Source: an uncultured SAR86 cluster bacterium
Lineage (GTDB): Bacteria > Pseudomonadota > Gammaproteobacteria > Magnimaribacterales > AG-339-G14
Direction: 5' to 3'
NCBI GenBank assembly: GCA_902616715.1
Contig: CACMTR010000002.1
Span: 124,001 to 188,000 of the forward strand
DNA: 64,000 nucleotides
The first letter of the stretch is position 1. Each line of letters opens with the position of its first letter. The notes beneath the pieces were generated by a model. The model made no database searches. It was not told where the DNA came from and was given only the letters and a program-made list of their open reading frames with translations. The translations under genes were made by a program, and so were the position numbers. Shown piece after piece: positions 1-11,951 of the stretch.

Positions 1-64
1 GCTTATTTAGAATTTTTTTTGAAATTCCACGCAGAGTCGTTTCTACTTCGGGAAGTTCAGGCAT
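1..64 (-). CDS. mutM: Formamidopyrimidine-DNA glycosylase, N-terminal fragment
   Basis: This gene runs off the left edge, so only the first 21 codons are present. Reverse translation from the ATG at 62-64 gives MPELPEVETTLRGISKK. PELPEVET is the hallmark start of Fpg/MutM: after Met removal the N-terminal proline is the Schiff-base nucleophile and the next Glu is catalytic. The family excises 8-oxoguanine and other oxidised purines. The start lies 1 bp after the tolC stop, so the two are probably co-transcribed. The fragment is too short for the ORF track. The zinc-finger C-terminus cannot be checked. Confidence 0.88.
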   Translation of the reverse strand, partial: MPELPEVETTLRGISKKILNK

Positions 65-65
65 A

Positions 66-1424
66 TTAATCTGTCATAAAATTACTGATGTCATAAATAT
101 CAGCAGGAGATAAGATGCCAGCAGATAATTTGAGATTAAGTTCCGCAATAATAAAATCATATTTAGAAGAATTAAAATCTCTCTGAGCTGAGAAAAAATT
201 TCTTTCTGCATTAAGCAAATCTACGATATTTCTTGTATCAGATTCATACCCAAATTGAGTAGCTCGCAAAGCTGATTGGGAAGATTTTAATGCTTGTTCA
301 CGAGCTTTAACATTCGCTAGGTTTGTGAGTACAGATGAATAAGAAGATTTGATTTGTTGTTTAATTTTTCTTTCCATTAATATTTCTTCTTGTTGGGCTT
401 TTTCAAAATTTGCATAAGCTTCCCTTCTTTCTGAACTTATAAGCCCACCAGCCATTAAAGGCCAGGAAAATTGAAGGCTGTATTTTCTATCTTCAATATA
501 ATTTTCTTCAAAACTAAAATTCCCACCAGCGAAGGAAGGTTGTCTACTATTGTTTCTAGTCACATTAGCGACAAGGTCAACATCTGGGAAATGATCAGAA
601 AGCTTACTTTGCGCATTTCTCTTAGAGGCTCTGGTAGCAAGTTTTGCAGCTTTCAAAGAAAAATTATTAGTTAAGCCCATACCTACCCATTGTTCTTGAG
701 ACTTAGGGTTAGGCGAGCTAACTGGATACGTTTCATTTAAATCAGCTAAATCTGGCGCTTCTCCAATAATTGCAATTAATGCTTCACGAGCAAACTCCAA
801 TTGACCTTGACTAGCAATCCTTGAAACTTGGGATAGGTCATAAAATGCTTGTGCCTCTTGAAAATTTGTAACAGAGGAAACTCCCTCTTCAAAAAGTCTT
901 TTTGCTATGTCTCTTTGCCTCTTGATTGCACTTTCTTCTGCTTGAGCTACTTCCAAATTTTTTATCGCTTTTAATAAGTTGAAATATGTTATCGAAACCC
1001 TAGTTATTGTTTCTTGTTGAGCAAAAGCAAATTTGGCTTTAGCAATTTCGCTCATCGCTTTTCCTTGGCTGAATTGGAACCATCTATCAACCCTAAAGAT
1101 GGGTTGAATTAAATCCGCAGAATATCCATAAGTATTATTTCCAGTACCATCAAAAAAGGTGGATTGAGAACCTCGAAGAACTTCTGATTCATTCCAACTA
1201 GTAATGCCTCTAGTGGTCAGGCTTGGCAAGAGACCTGCTATTCCCTTAGCTTTAGCTTCTTTTTCAGCACGATAAGTTGCTTCTGCTATTTTTAATTCGG
1301 GATCTTTATCTAATGCTAATTCATAAATCTCGGCAAGAGATAATGATTGCCCACTTACAAAAATCGAAAGGAAGAATGAAAAAATAAGAAAATTTAATTT
1401 GAACACATAAGAATTATATATCAT
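66..1424 (-). CDS. tolC: TolC-family outer-membrane efflux protein
   Basis: This 452-residue protein is the outer-membrane channel of tripartite efflux pumps or type I secretion. A signal peptide is visible (hydrophobic residues 9-23, probable cleavage near SG/Q). It is followed by the typical TolC/OEP sequence with two internal repeats of long helices, including SLAEIYELAL near the start and a related heptad-rich half after about residue 240. The length is in the family range (E. coli TolC is about 490). The ATG precedes an obvious signal peptide, so the start is safe. No inner-membrane pump or membrane-fusion gene is adjacent, so the partner is unknown. It is divergent from thiC and lies directly upstream of mutM. 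Confidence 0.9.
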   Translation of the reverse strand: MIYNSYVFKLNFLIFSFFLSIFVSGQSLSLAEIYELALDKDPELKIAEATYRAEKEAKAKGIAGLLPSLTTRGITSWNESEVLRGSQSTFFDGTGNNTYGYSADLIQPIFRVDRWFQFSQGKAMSEIAKAKFAFAQQETITRVSITYFNLLKAIKNLEVAQAEESAIKRQRDIAKRLFEEGVSSVTNFQEAQAFYDLSQVSRIASQGQLEFAREALIAIIGEAPDLADLNETYPVSSPNPKSQEQWVGMGLTNNFSLKAAKLATRASKRNAQSKLSDHFPDVDLVANVTRNNSRQPSFAGGNFSFEENYIEDRKYSLQFSWPLMAGGLISSERREAYANFEKAQQEEILMERKIKQQIKSSYSSVLTNLANVKAREQALKSSQSALRATQFGYESDTRNIVDLLNAERNFFSAQRDFNSSKYDFIIAELNLKLSAGILSPADIYDISNFMTD

Positions 1425-1463
1425 TTAAAGTTGACACTGTAAACATTATACAAATGATTATAA

Positions 1464-3303
<1,840 letters not shown>

Positions 3304-3311
3304 GAGAGAAC

Positions 3312-3788
3312 ATGATTAAAGTGGGAGAGCAATTACCCTCAGCAAAGCTATTTAAGCTTGGAGAAAAAGGAGTAGATACCATTGACAGTACTGAGTATCT
3401 CGCTGATAAAAAGGTAGCCATAGTTTCTGTACCGAGTGCATTTTCGTCAACATGTTCAATTCAACTCCCTGGTTATATTGAAAAAGCTGAAGAAATTATT
3501 TCAAAAGGTATAGATGAAATTGTTTGCTTAGCAGTGAATAATGCTTTTGTAATGAAAGCGTGGGAAAAGCACCTTGAGGCATCCGACAAAGTAACTTTTC
3601 TATCTGATGGAAATGGTGAGTTTTCCAAAGCTATGGGCCTTTTGGCAGACGCTTCAATGATTGGTTTTGGAGAAATTTCAGCAAGGTACGCTGCTGTTGC
3701 GAATAATAATGTCTTAGAGGCAGTTTTTGTGGAATCGGGAACCGCTCTTGAAGTAAGTACAGCAGAAAATTTACTAAATAATCTTTAA
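3312..3788 (+). CDS. Prx5-type peroxiredoxin
   Basis: This 158-residue redoxin-fold protein reduces peroxides with thiols. The peroxidatic motif reads PSAFSSTCS (Cys near residue 49), the counterpart of PGAFTPTCS in the Prx5 group, followed by LPGY. A strong AGGAGAG site sits 5 nt before the ATG. There is a second Cys in the DEIVCLAVN strand, as in many Prx5 proteins. The length matches the family. It lies 8 nt after the frame-corrected thiC end and 2 nt before parE, so read-through transcription is likely although the functions are unrelated. The reductant (glutathione or thioredoxin) cannot be told. Confidence 0.9.
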   Translation: MIKVGEQLPSAKLFKLGEKGVDTIDSTEYLADKKVAIVSVPSAFSSTCSIQLPGYIEKAEEIISKGIDEIVCLAVNNAFVMKAWEKHLEASDKVTFLSDGNGEFSKAMGLLADASMIGFGEISARYAAVANNNVLEAVFVESGTALEVSTAENLLNNL

Positions 3789-3790
3789 TT

Positions 3791-5686
3791 TTGGCCAACT
3801 CAAAATATACCGCTGAGTCAATTGAGGTCTTATCGGGATTAGAGCCCGTAAGGAAAAGACCTGGTATGTATACCGATACCTCAAGTCCAAATCACCTTGT
3901 CATGGAAGTTGTAGACAACAGTGTTGATGAAGCAATTGCAGGATACGCAAAAGAAATTTCTGTTTCTCTGCATAAGGATAATTCCATCTCTGTCGAAGAT
4001 GATGGAAGGGGAATGCCAGTTGATTTGCATCCAGAGGAAAAAGTACCGGGCGTTGAATTAATATTTTCTAGATTACACGCAGGAGCCAAGTTCTCTAATA
4101 AGGAGTATGTTTTTTCAGGAGGTTTGCATGGAGTGGGAGTCTCAGTAGTAAATGCTCTTTCAAGTTATCTAAAAGCAGAAATCAAGAGAGATGGCTCTAA
4201 GTTTGCTATTGAATTTACTGACAGCTTGAAAAAAAAAGATCTAAAAAAAGTTGATTCGGTAGGGCAAAGAAATACGGGAACAAAAGTTGTCTTTAAACCA
4301 GATTCAAGTTTTTTTGATACTGAAAAAATTTCATCAAAAAACCTTTCTAACGCTTTAAGAGCTAAAGCAGTCCTTTGTCCTGGACTCACCATAAAATATA
4401 AAGACGAAATTTCTAAAACTAGAGAAGAATGGTGTTACGTAGACGGCTTGGGAGATTATCTGGTAAATGAACTAGGCGAAGGTCTTTATATTCCTGAAAA
4501 ACCAATTGTTGGGGAGCACATTGATAAAGATTCAGCTCTTTCATGGGCACTAGTATGGGAGCGAGGTGAAAAAGAAAAAATTTCAGAAAGTTATGTAAAT
4601 CTTATTCCAACTCCTCAAGGTGGGACCCATGTAAATGGAATGAAAAGCGGAATGACCGAGGCGCTAAAAGAATTTTGTGACTATAGAAAACTAATACCAA
4701 GAGGGGTCAAATTATCATCCGATGATGTATGGAAAAATTGTAATTTTGTTTTATCGGCTAAACTTACAGATCCTCAGTTTAGTGGCCAAACAAAGGAAAA
4801 ATTGTCTTCAAAAGATTTTCAAAATGTAGCATCGTCAATTTCTAAAGATAGTCTTGCAATATGGTTGAATCAACATACTGAAGCGGCTGAAGAAATAGCT
4901 TTTATAGCTATTGAAAATGCTCAGGCAAGAGTGAAAGCTAGTCAAAAAGTTGAAAGAAAGAAGATCACAAAAGGAATAACGTTACCTGGAAAGTTATCAG
5001 ATTGTGTTTCAGGAGAAATCTCAGAGACAGAATTATTTTTGGTTGAAGGAGAATCAGCAGGAGGATCAGCTAAACAGGCAAGAAATAGACAATTTCAAGC
5101 TGTAATGTCGCTTAAAGGAAAAATTTTAAATACTTGGGAAGTTGACACAGATGCTGTTACACAATCACAAGAAGTGAAAGACATCGCTATGGCTTTAGGC
5201 TTGGAACCAGGTTGCAGGACTTTGGAAAATTTAAGGTACGGAAAAATATGTATTTTGGCCGATGCTGATACTGATGGCGCACATATTGCTACACTTATTT
5301 GCGCACTATTCTTAAAACATTTCAGGCCTCTGGTTGAAGCTGGGCATGTGTTTATAGCTCAACCTCCTTTATTTAGGATAGATCAAGGAAAAGAAGTGTT
5401 TTATGCCCTAGATGAAGATGAAAAAGAAAAGATAGTAAAGCAACTAAATTCAAAAAATAAGCAAAAGAAAATTGAGATTCAAAGATTTAAAGGTTTAGGA
5501 GAAATGAATCCAAGTCAGTTAAGAGAGACGACAATGGAGTTAGATGGAAGAAGGCTTCTAAAACTAACTTTAGAAAAAGGCAACACCTCTACTTCGTTAA
5601 TGGATATGTTGTTGTCTAAAAAACGTGCAGGCGATAGAAAAAACTGGTTAGAAACAAAAGGAGACCTTGCTAGCTTAAATGAGTAA
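3791..5686 (+). CDS. parE: DNA topoisomerase IV subunit B
   Basis: ParE is the ATPase subunit of topoisomerase IV, which decatenates replicated chromosomes. The N-terminus ([18 protein letters not shown]) is typical of ParE. The GHKL ATPase signatures [16 protein letters not shown] and [15 protein letters not shown] follow. The TOPRIM domain has [10 protein letters not shown] and DADTDGAHI, and [11 protein letters not shown] is near the C-terminus. At 631 aa it matches ParE (about 630) and lacks the roughly 170-residue insert of enterobacterial GyrB. The start is TTG, 2 bp after the peroxiredoxin stop, because no in-frame ATG lies before the conserved N-terminus. It overlaps parC by 8 bp, implying translational coupling. 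Confidence 0.96.
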   Translation: MANSKYTAESIEVLSGLEPVRKRPGMYTDTSSPNHLVMEVVDNSVDEAIAGYAKEISVSLHKDNSISVEDDGRGMPVDLHPEEKVPGVELIFSRLHAGAKFSNKEYVFSGGLHGVGVSVVNALSSYLKAEIKRDGSKFAIEFTDSLKKKDLKKVDSVGQRNTGTKVVFKPDSSFFDTEKISSKNLSNALRAKAVLCPGLTIKYKDEISKTREEWCYVDGLGDYLVNELGEGLYIPEKPIVGEHIDKDSALSWALVWERGEKEKISESYVNLIPTPQGGTHVNGMKSGMTEALKEFCDYRKLIPRGVKLSSDDVWKNCNFVLSAKLTDPQFSGQTKEKLSSKDFQNVASSISKDSLAIWLNQHTEAAEEIAFIAIENAQARVKASQKVERKKITKGITLPGKLSDCVSGEISETELFLVEGESAGGSAKQARNRQFQAVMSLKGKILNTWEVDTDAVTQSQEVKDIAMALGLEPGCRTLENLRYGKICILADADTDGAHIATLICALFLKHFRPLVEAGHVFIAQPPLFRIDQGKEVFYALDEDEKEKIVKQLNSKNKQKKIEIQRFKGLGEMNPSQLRETTMELDGRRLLKLTLEKGNTSTSLMDMLLSKKRAGDRKNWLETKGDLASLNE

Positions 5687-7907
5687 AGAAGAAAGCTTGC
5701 CAATTGGCGGTTATGCTGAAAAAGCATACTTAGAATATTCTATGTATGTAATATTGGACAGAGCCTTACCTTTTGTCGGAGACGGCCTTAAACCAGTTCA
5801 AAGAAGAATTGTATATGCAATGTCCGAGCTAGGTTTAAAGTCTTCAGCTAAATTTAAAAAAAGCGCAAGAACGGTAGGAGATGTAATTGGAAAATTCCAT
5901 CCTCATGGTGACGGCGCCGCATATGAGGCGATGGTGTTGATGGCTCAAGAATTCTCAACAAGATATCCACTTATTGAGGGTCAAGGAAATTTTGGATCTT
6001 TGGATGATCCAAAAAGTTTTGCAGCCATGCGATACACCGAATGCAGACTTTCATCTTATTCACAAAATCTTTTAACTGAAATTTCTCAAGGCACGGTAGA
6101 TTGGATGCCCAACTTTGATGGCACCCTGATTGAGCCAAAATTTTTACCATCTAGATTGCCTAATGTTTTACTTAATGGAGCTTCTGGAATAGCTGTGGGA
6201 ATGGCTACAGATATTCCTCCTCACAACTTAAAAGAAGTTGTCCAAGCAACTATCGGCCTTTTAGATTCCCCTAAACTTTCAATCAAAGATTTGATGAGTT
6301 TTATACCAAGCCCTGATTTTCCTACAAAGGCTGAAATCATTTCCTCAAAAGAAGAGCTTGAAGAAATTTATACATCAGGAAGAGGCTCTATTAAATTAAG
6401 AGCTACTTATGAGATTGAAAATGGCGAAATAGTTATAAATTCGCTTCCTTACCAAATTTCTTCATCAAAAATACTTGAGCAAATAGCTTCACAAATTGAT
6501 TCAAAAAAAATTACTATGATTGAAGATTTAAGAGACGAAAGTGATGAAACAAACCCAGTAAGAATTATCATTTCACCACGTTCTAATAGAATCGATAAAA
6601 ATGCCTTAATGAGCCATTTGTTTGCGACGACAGAGTTGCAAAAAAATGTTCGTGTCAATCTTAATGCCATTGGTCTTAATGGAAAACCAAGAGTTTTTGA
6701 CCTCAAGGGAATTTTAAAAGAATGGATAAAGTTTAGAACCGAGACGGTTAAAAGAAGACTTCAACATCGACTAGATTGGGTAAATGACCGATTACATATT
6801 TTAGATGGTCTATTAAAAGCGTATTTAAATCTTGACGAAGTGATAAAAATTATCAGAACACATGACGAGCCAAAAAAGGCCTTAATGAAAAAATTTAAGC
6901 TTTCTGAGATACAGGCAAATGCAATTTTAGATATACGTCTAAGACAGTTAGCAAAGCTAGAAGAGGAAGCGATATTGTCAGAAAAAAAAGATCTATCTTC
7001 AGAGGCAAAAGAAATTGAAAAAATTCTAGGCTCTTCAAGTAGATTAAAAACATTGTTAAAAAAAGAGCTTAAAGAGGATTTAGAAGAATACGGTGACGCT
7101 AGAAATAGTGATCTAGTAGAAGCGGAAGAAGCTAAGGCTTTCGATGAGAAAGATTTAATTTCAAATGACCCTATGACTGTAGTGTTATCCAAGAGAGGGT
7201 GGATTAGAGCTGCCAAAGGCCATGAGATAGATCCTGAAAGCCTGCAATATCGAGAGGGAGATGACTTTCTTTCTTCAGTTACCGCACGTAATAGTCAAAA
7301 TGCGGTAATAATCGATAGTTTTGGAAAAGCTTTTACTTTGCCTATTCATAAACTTCCTTCGGCTCGAGGACAAGGAGATCCGGTTTCTAGTAGCATTAAC
7401 TCCCAATCTGGTTCTACATTCGCGGGGGTTGTTGCAGGAACAGAAGAAGAATATTGTTTATTGGCTGCAAATAGTGGATATGGTTTTATTGCAAAAATAA
7501 CAGACCTTCAAACAAAAAATAAATCTGGAAAAGCGGCTTTGAATACAAAAGGAGCAATTCCTCTTGGGCCTGAAAAATTTACTTCATTAGAAAATTCTTA
7601 TATCGCTTCTATCACTCAAGAAGGAAAAATGCTTTTAATTGATTCCAAAGATTTACCAATTCTTTCAAAAGGAAAGGGAAATAAAATTATCAATATTGAT
7701 AAAAAGAAATTTGAATCGAGAGAAAATAAACTGGTCTTTATTAAAACACTTCAAAAAGGATCTGATCTTAAAATATATAGTGGCAAGCAAAGCTATACTG
7801 TCAAAGCTAAAGATTTAGAAAATTTTGTTGGAACAAGAGGTAGAAAGGGAAACTTTTTGCCAAAGGGATATAGAAGAGTAGAAAAATTGGAAGTCATTAC
7901 CGAGTAA
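5679..7907 (+). CDS. parC: DNA topoisomerase IV subunit A
   Basis: ParC is the DNA-cleaving subunit that pairs with ParE. At 742 aa it matches E. coli ParC (752). The catalytic tyrosine is Y119 in [11 protein letters not shown]. The winged-helix region carries [15 protein letters not shown], in which the position equivalent to E. coli Ser80 is Gly79, while the acidic residue four positions later (E83) is kept. A coiled-coil/tower segment spans roughly 330-490, followed by a short divergent C-terminal beta-pinwheel. The ParC-like length and the overlap with parE separate it from GyrA. It is convergent with the M48 protease gene. Confidence 0.96.
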   Translation: MSKEESLPIGGYAEKAYLEYSMYVILDRALPFVGDGLKPVQRRIVYAMSELGLKSSAKFKKSARTVGDVIGKFHPHGDGAAYEAMVLMAQEFSTRYPLIEGQGNFGSLDDPKSFAAMRYTECRLSSYSQNLLTEISQGTVDWMPNFDGTLIEPKFLPSRLPNVLLNGASGIAVGMATDIPPHNLKEVVQATIGLLDSPKLSIKDLMSFIPSPDFPTKAEIISSKEELEEIYTSGRGSIKLRATYEIENGEIVINSLPYQISSSKILEQIASQIDSKKITMIEDLRDESDETNPVRIIISPRSNRIDKNALMSHLFATTELQKNVRVNLNAIGLNGKPRVFDLKGILKEWIKFRTETVKRRLQHRLDWVNDRLHILDGLLKAYLNLDEVIKIIRTHDEPKKALMKKFKLSEIQANAILDIRLRQLAKLEEEAILSEKKDLSSEAKEIEKILGSSSRLKTLLKKELKEDLEEYGDARNSDLVEAEEAKAFDEKDLISNDPMTVVLSKRGWIRAAKGHEIDPESLQYREGDDFLSSVTARNSQNAVIIDSFGKAFTLPIHKLPSARGQGDPVSSSINSQSGSTFAGVVAGTEEEYCLLAANSGYGFIAKITDLQTKNKSGKAALNTKGAIPLGPEKFTSLENSYIASITQEGKMLLIDSKDLPILSKGKGNKIINIDKKKFESRENKLVFIKTLQKGSDLKIYSGKQSYTVKAKDLENFVGTRGRKGNFLPKGYRRVEKLEVITE

Positions 7908-7912
7908 AAAAT

Positions 7913-8878
7913 TTATTCATTACTAACATTAGGTATTAATTGTTGGTTCAGTCTTTTCTTCTCCTTTATTTCTTCGATTGCTGCGTTAATTTCAAGGAAT
8001 CTCTCTGGAGTAGCTGGATGAGTCGATGTATGACTCTGATTTATACTTCCAGGATGTTCTACAGCCATGTCACGCCAAAAATCAGCAACATTGTCTATTG
8101 AATATCCGGCTCTTTCCATATAATAGATTCCAACATAATCTGCTTCAGCCTCAAACTCTTGAGAATACATTCTCGCTCCTGCTTGACCAAATACACCTTG
8201 AGTATTTACACCATAATATGCAGCAGCTAAGTCAACTATTGTGCCAAGAAGGGAATTTGTTCTTAATTTTGAAATATGATCCATAATATTATGGCCAAGC
8301 TCATGCGCTATCACGAGTCCTAACTGTTCATCTTCTTCAGCAAATCTAATCATACCTGTTGTTATGCCAATTTGACTTCCATTTGCAAAAGCATTCACTG
8401 AATCATTTTGAACAAGTAAGATTGGATAATTGCAAATTAGATCAGGATCAAACGTAGCAACTCTTTCTTCGCCTTGTCTTTTATAAACTACTTTTAAAGA
8501 ATCTGATTTAACCCTAAGCTTTTCAAGCTCTTTATGAAATTTTTCTTTATCTTCAGTAGCTTTAATATTATTGATCGATACAATTTCATCATTACTTCTA
8601 AGTCCGCTCTTAAAAGCCGAAGAGCTTGGGATAACATAAGTTAATAAAAGCCTATCATCGATTTCGTAAACTTCTTTCTCAACCTCTGAATATTTATCTG
8701 AAGCTACGTAAGCATTAAACATCACCCCAAGTGAGTTAATTGTGTTTTCACATAACTCTGAAGAATTTTTTAAGAATTGGATAACCCACTTTTTGAAGTC
8801 TTTCATACCTAGCTTTAATTTTTTGAAGCGATAATTTTTTCTGAAGTCTTGTTTCTGCATCAAGTGCTTCGCTATCAA
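7913..8878 (-). CDS. M48-family zinc metalloprotease with PDZ-like domain (main part)
   Basis: The C-terminal half is an M48 (BepA/Oma1-like) peptidase with HELGHNIMDH as the HExxH zinc site and EFEAEADYVG supplying the third ligand. A PDZ-like segment lies at about residues 85-150 (AFKSGLRSNDEIVSINNIKA). Family members act in the periplasm on misfolded envelope proteins. The ORF's own first ~35 residues look artefactual. The natural N-terminus, a lipoprotein signal, is in another frame (8748-8963). Removing one A from the A6 run (plus-strand T6 at 8766-8771) joins them as ..GYPILKNSSELCEN... The complete gene would be 7913-8963, about 349 aa. Confidence 0.85.
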   Translation of the reverse strand: MIAKHLMQKQDFRKNYRFKKLKLGMKDFKKWVIQFLKNSSELCENTINSLGVMFNAYVASDKYSEVEKEVYEIDDRLLLTYVIPSSSAFKSGLRSNDEIVSINNIKATEDKEKFHKELEKLRVKSDSLKVVYKRQGEERVATFDPDLICNYPILLVQNDSVNAFANGSQIGITTGMIRFAEEDEQLGLVIAHELGHNIMDHISKLRTNSLLGTIVDLAAAYYGVNTQGVFGQAGARMYSQEFEAEADYVGIYYMERAGYSIDNVADFWRDMAVEHPGSINQSHTSTHPATPERFLEINAAIEEIKEKKRLNQQLIPNVSNE

Positions 8879-8963
8879 TACTTATTCTTTGTGTTGAAGG
8901 GCCAGCACAAGAGCTTATCAAAGCAAAAATAAGAAGGAGTGTTATAAATCTAAAATTCGACAC
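8748..8963 (-). CDS. Lipoprotein signal and N-terminus of the M48 protease, frameshifted
   Basis: This 71-residue ORF starts with a clear lipoprotein signal: a short basic start, a hydrophobic core and the lipobox LISSC followed by AGPS. Cys19 would be lipidated. The lack of Asp after the Cys suggests outer-membrane sorting. A helical, charged stretch follows, ending GYPILKK. At that point an A6 run puts it out of frame with the downstream M48 domain. The ORF then adds only FFRVM and stops. It is best read as the true 5' end of the neighbouring protease gene. A real small lipoprotein overlapping a separate protease gene is possible but less likely. Confidence 0.75.
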   Translation of the reverse strand: MSNFRFITLLLIFALISSCAGPSTQRISIDSEALDAETRLQKKLSLQKIKARYERLQKVGYPILKKFFRVM

Positions 8964-9016
8964 AATAATATGTTAAGAAATTTTTTTCTTTTAACAAGAA
9001 TTTGATGAGAAATTTT

Positions 9017-10216
9017 CTAAACGATATTTTTATATGCTTTTTCAAACCTTTTAAAACCCTCATTGATCTCTTTATCTGAAATTATAAGAGATGGAGCTAA
9101 TCGAATGGTTTTATCTCCGGCAGCTTGAACAACGATTAAGCCTTCTTTGTAAGCAGATTGAATGAAGTTTGATGATTTAATAGTTTTAAAATCACATCCA
9201 ATCCAAAGACCAGCAGTTCTTATATCTGAAAACATATTATATTTTTCTGACAAAGCGTTTAATTTTTTTGAAAAAGAAATTGTTTTCTTGACGACTCCAG
9301 ATAAAACTTTTTGCGAGGATATAATTTCAACCACTTTTTTCGCAACAATACACGCCAATGGGTTTCCGCCGAAAGTACTGCCATGGGTTCCAGGTTGAAA
9401 AGCTTCGGCTATGTTTTTTTTAGCCAGAGTAGCTCCGATGGGCATTCCTCCACCTAACCCTTTTGCTAGCGTCGAAATATCAGGCGTAACTCCATATCCC
9501 ATATACGCCATTAAAGTACCAGTTCTTCCAATCCCACTTTGAACCTCATCAAAAATCAATAGCGCTTTATGTTTGTCAGCAATTTTTCTTAGGCCTTTTA
9601 AAAATGGATTAGTTGCTCTAATAATTCCTGATTCTCCTAAAATTGGTTCTATAAAAATTGCGGCCGTTTTTTTTGAGACAATTTTTTCTACTGACGCAAG
9701 ATCATTAAATTTTGCTCTTTTGAAGCCTTTTAATAATGGTCCAAAACCAGTTTTTTGCATTTTCGAATCTCCGGCACTTATATTCAACATAGAGCGCCCA
9801 TGAAAAGCATCAGTGAATACAATTATTTCATTCTTTTCTAACTTGCCTTGATCATAAAAGTATCTTCTTGCTAGTTTTATAGCAGCTTCATTAGCTTCAT
9901 TACCAGAATTCGAGAAGAAAACTTTATCAGCAAAAGTTTTTTTTGCTAATAATTCGCTTAGTTCTAATGCAGGTTCGTTGTAGAGATAGTTACTTACATG
10001 CCAAAGCTTAGTCGATTGAGCTTTTAAAACTTTAATAAGTTCAGGATGAGAATGACCAAGGCAGGTAACAGCAATTCCGCCGCCGAAATCAACGTAATTA
10101 TTTCCATTTGAATCCCATAAAATTGATTTTTTCCCTTTGATAGGGGTAAACCATGCGGGAGCGTAATTAGGAGTTAACGCTGTTCTATCAATAGAATTTA
10201 TTATTTTCTTAGCCAT
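9017..10216 (-). CDS. argD: Acetylornithine aminotransferase family protein
   Basis: This class III PLP-dependent aminotransferase, about 399 aa, most likely performs the fourth step of arginine synthesis (N-acetylglutamate semialdehyde to N-acetylornithine). It may also act on succinyl-diaminopimelate. Visible signatures are FSNSGNEANEAAIKLAR, DAFHGRSM, IFDEVQSGIGRTG and the PLP lysine in TLAKGLGGGMPIGA. The ORF track begins at a TTG. The ATG at 10214-10216 one codon later is the better start. Two other arginine genes, argC and argB, are in the window but not adjacent. A related 4-aminobutyrate or ornithine aminotransferase cannot be fully excluded. Confidence 0.85.
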   Translation of the reverse strand: MAKKIINSIDRTALTPNYAPAWFTPIKGKKSILWDSNGNNYVDFGGGIAVTCLGHSHPELIKVLKAQSTKLWHVSNYLYNEPALELSELLAKKTFADKVFFSNSGNEANEAAIKLARRYFYDQGKLEKNEIIVFTDAFHGRSMLNISAGDSKMQKTGFGPLLKGFKRAKFNDLASVEKIVSKKTAAIFIEPILGESGIIRATNPFLKGLRKIADKHKALLIFDEVQSGIGRTGTLMAYMGYGVTPDISTLAKGLGGGMPIGATLAKKNIAEAFQPGTHGSTFGGNPLACIVAKKVVEIISSQKVLSGVVKKTISFSKKLNALSEKYNMFSDIRTAGLWIGCDFKTIKSSNFIQSAYKEGLIVVQAAGDKTIRLAPSLIISDKEINEGFKRFEKAYKNIV

Positions 10217-10261
10217 CAAAAAAATTAATTAAAATGATTTGGTTTAATATAGCAATTTAAT

Positions 10262-10750
10262 ATGGTTACTGCAGATCGCCTCGAAACAAATCATACATTT
10301 AGATTGACTTTAACGCCAAATCGTTCGATTTCGTGGAGAGGTAATATGCTTTTTTTAATGTTAATTTCAACTCCCATTTTAATAATTGCTTTTGGGTTTT
10401 TATACATTGGCGCTCCAATAATTCTTCCATTTGCAGGACTAGAAATTCTAATAGTTTTATACGCTTCGTATTGCGTTTATCAAAAAACCAATAAACAAGA
10501 AATAATAACCATTTCTCCAGAAAAATTAATTATCGAAAAAGGAAGATTTAGACCTGAAACTTCAATTGAATTCATTAGGGAGTGGGCGTATGTTTTTGTA
10601 GAAAAAGCGAAACACCCTTGGTATCCAATTCATATTGTTATTTCCTCTAAGGGTGAAAGAGTTCCTGTGGGAGACTTTTTAACTGAAGATGATAAGAAAA
10701 TCTTGATAGAAAAAATGGACGAAATAATTAGAGAAATAAGAGTTATTTAG
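10262..10750 (+). CDS. DUF2244 family membrane protein
   Basis: This 162-residue protein has two closely spaced transmembrane segments (about 30-50 and 53-73) and a C-terminal beta-rich soluble part with RPETSIEFIREWAYV. This layout and the TLTPNRSISWRG start fit DUF2244. That family is common in proteobacteria, often near cytochrome oxidase genes, and its role is not established. No oxidase genes are nearby here. It is divergent from argD with a 45-bp gap and overlaps the end of the convergent acyl-CoA dehydrogenase gene by 8 bp. Confidence 0.8.
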   Translation: MVTADRLETNHTFRLTLTPNRSISWRGNMLFLMLISTPILIIAFGFLYIGAPIILPFAGLEILIVLYASYCVYQKTNKQEIITISPEKLIIEKGRFRPETSIEFIREWAYVFVEKAKHPWYPIHIVISSKGERVPVGDFLTEDDKKILIEKMDEIIREIRVI

Positions 10751-11909
10751 CTCTTTGATTGAAACGTCTGCCGATCATTGCAGATGCTATATTTACTTTT
10801 TGGACATCAATAGTTCCCCCCGCAATTCCCCAACCAAATGCATCTCGGACTTTTCTTTCCATGCCATATTCTTTGTTAAATCCGTATCCTCCCATAAGTT
10901 GCATTGCTGAAGTTGTTACTTCTCTAGCAATTTCATTTGCAAAACATTTTGCGCTGCTTGATTCTAGGATGTCTGGCAAACCGTTAGCTGCGTTAAAAAC
11001 AGCACGATGAATTAATAGTCTAGAAGCTTCAACTTTCATCAACATGTCTGCTAACTTAATTTGTACTGCTTGAAAATCTACTATTGGCTTGCCAAATTGT
11101 TCACGTTCCTGAACATATTCTTTAACATAATCTAATGCGGAAGAAGCTTGAGCTAGAGCCATAGTCGCATTACCACATCTTTCTAAGTCAAAAGTTTCCA
11201 TGAGTTTTTTAAAACCATCTTCAGGCTCAACCAATAAATTTTCTAAAGGTACCTCTACATTATCAAAGTAAATATCTGCTGAGGGAATCCCTCTCCAACC
11301 CATTAAACGCTCGCTATTTCCAAATGTTAGACCAGGGGTATCTAAATCTACAAAAACCGCACCAATTCCTTTAGCAGCAGGAGCATCTGACATTTTTGCA
11401 TACACAACATATCCATCGGAGTGACCAGCTCCAGAGCACCATCTTTTGTTACCATTGATAACAATTTTGTCGCCTTTGATCTCTGCTTTAGTTTTAAGGT
11501 CTGTTAATCCAGTGCCTGCTCCTGGTTCCGACATACTTACAGCAACTACTTTTTCTCCTTTACAAACTTCAGGAATAATTCTTTTCTTTAGAGCTTCGGT
11601 ACCGAAATGTTCAATTACCTTAACTGGACCCGCATTGGCTTCAAAAACTGGCCATCCCACAGCGGAAGAGATTTTTCCGAATTCTTCTAAAATTATTATT
11701 GCATCAAGGTTTGATAATCCTTGACCACCATATTCTGTTGGCGCGTTGACACCGAGAAATCCCAATTCTCCAATTTTTTTTAATACGTCTTTTGGTACTG
11801 GACTTGCAGACTCTTCCATCTCATTAGCAAGAGATGTAAGTTCATTGACAGCGAATTCACGTGCTACTTTTTGTAATTCTTGCTGATCTGAAGTAAGTTT
11901 AAAGTCCAT
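10743..11909 (-). CDS. Acyl-CoA dehydrogenase
   Basis: This FAD-dependent enzyme of fatty-acid or branched-chain acyl-CoA oxidation has about 388 aa. Family signatures visible are VSMSEPGAGTGLTDLKT (acyl/flavin loop), NGNKRWCSGAGHSDG, REQFGKPIVDFQAVQ and the C-terminal LMGGYGFNKEYGMERKVRDAFGW. The ORF track starts eight residues upstream. The ATG at 11907-11909 gives the usual MDFKLTSDQ start and is preferred, although neither site has a clear ribosome-binding site. The substrate cannot be told. A PaaI-type thioesterase is divergently encoded 42 bp away, suggesting linked acyl-CoA metabolism. Confidence 0.92.
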   Translation of the reverse strand: MDFKLTSDQQELQKVAREFAVNELTSLANEMEESASPVPKDVLKKIGELGFLGVNAPTEYGGQGLSNLDAIIILEEFGKISSAVGWPVFEANAGPVKVIEHFGTEALKKRIIPEVCKGEKVVAVSMSEPGAGTGLTDLKTKAEIKGDKIVINGNKRWCSGAGHSDGYVVYAKMSDAPAAKGIGAVFVDLDTPGLTFGNSERLMGWRGIPSADIYFDNVEVPLENLLVEPEDGFKKLMETFDLERCGNATMALAQASSALDYVKEYVQEREQFGKPIVDFQAVQIKLADMLMKVEASRLLIHRAVFNAANGLPDILESSSAKCFANEIAREVTTSAMQLMGGYGFNKEYGMERKVRDAFGWGIAGGTIDVQKVNIASAMIGRRFNQRAK

Positions 11910-11951
11910 AATTAGGAAGTTAATTATACACATTGAGTTAAAATCATCATC

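Noticed and set aside
6761-7216. 151-aa antisense ORF within parC
   Set aside because: Ser/Phe-rich composition is typical of the reverse frame of a Lys/Glu-rich coding region; no family or ribosome-binding site.
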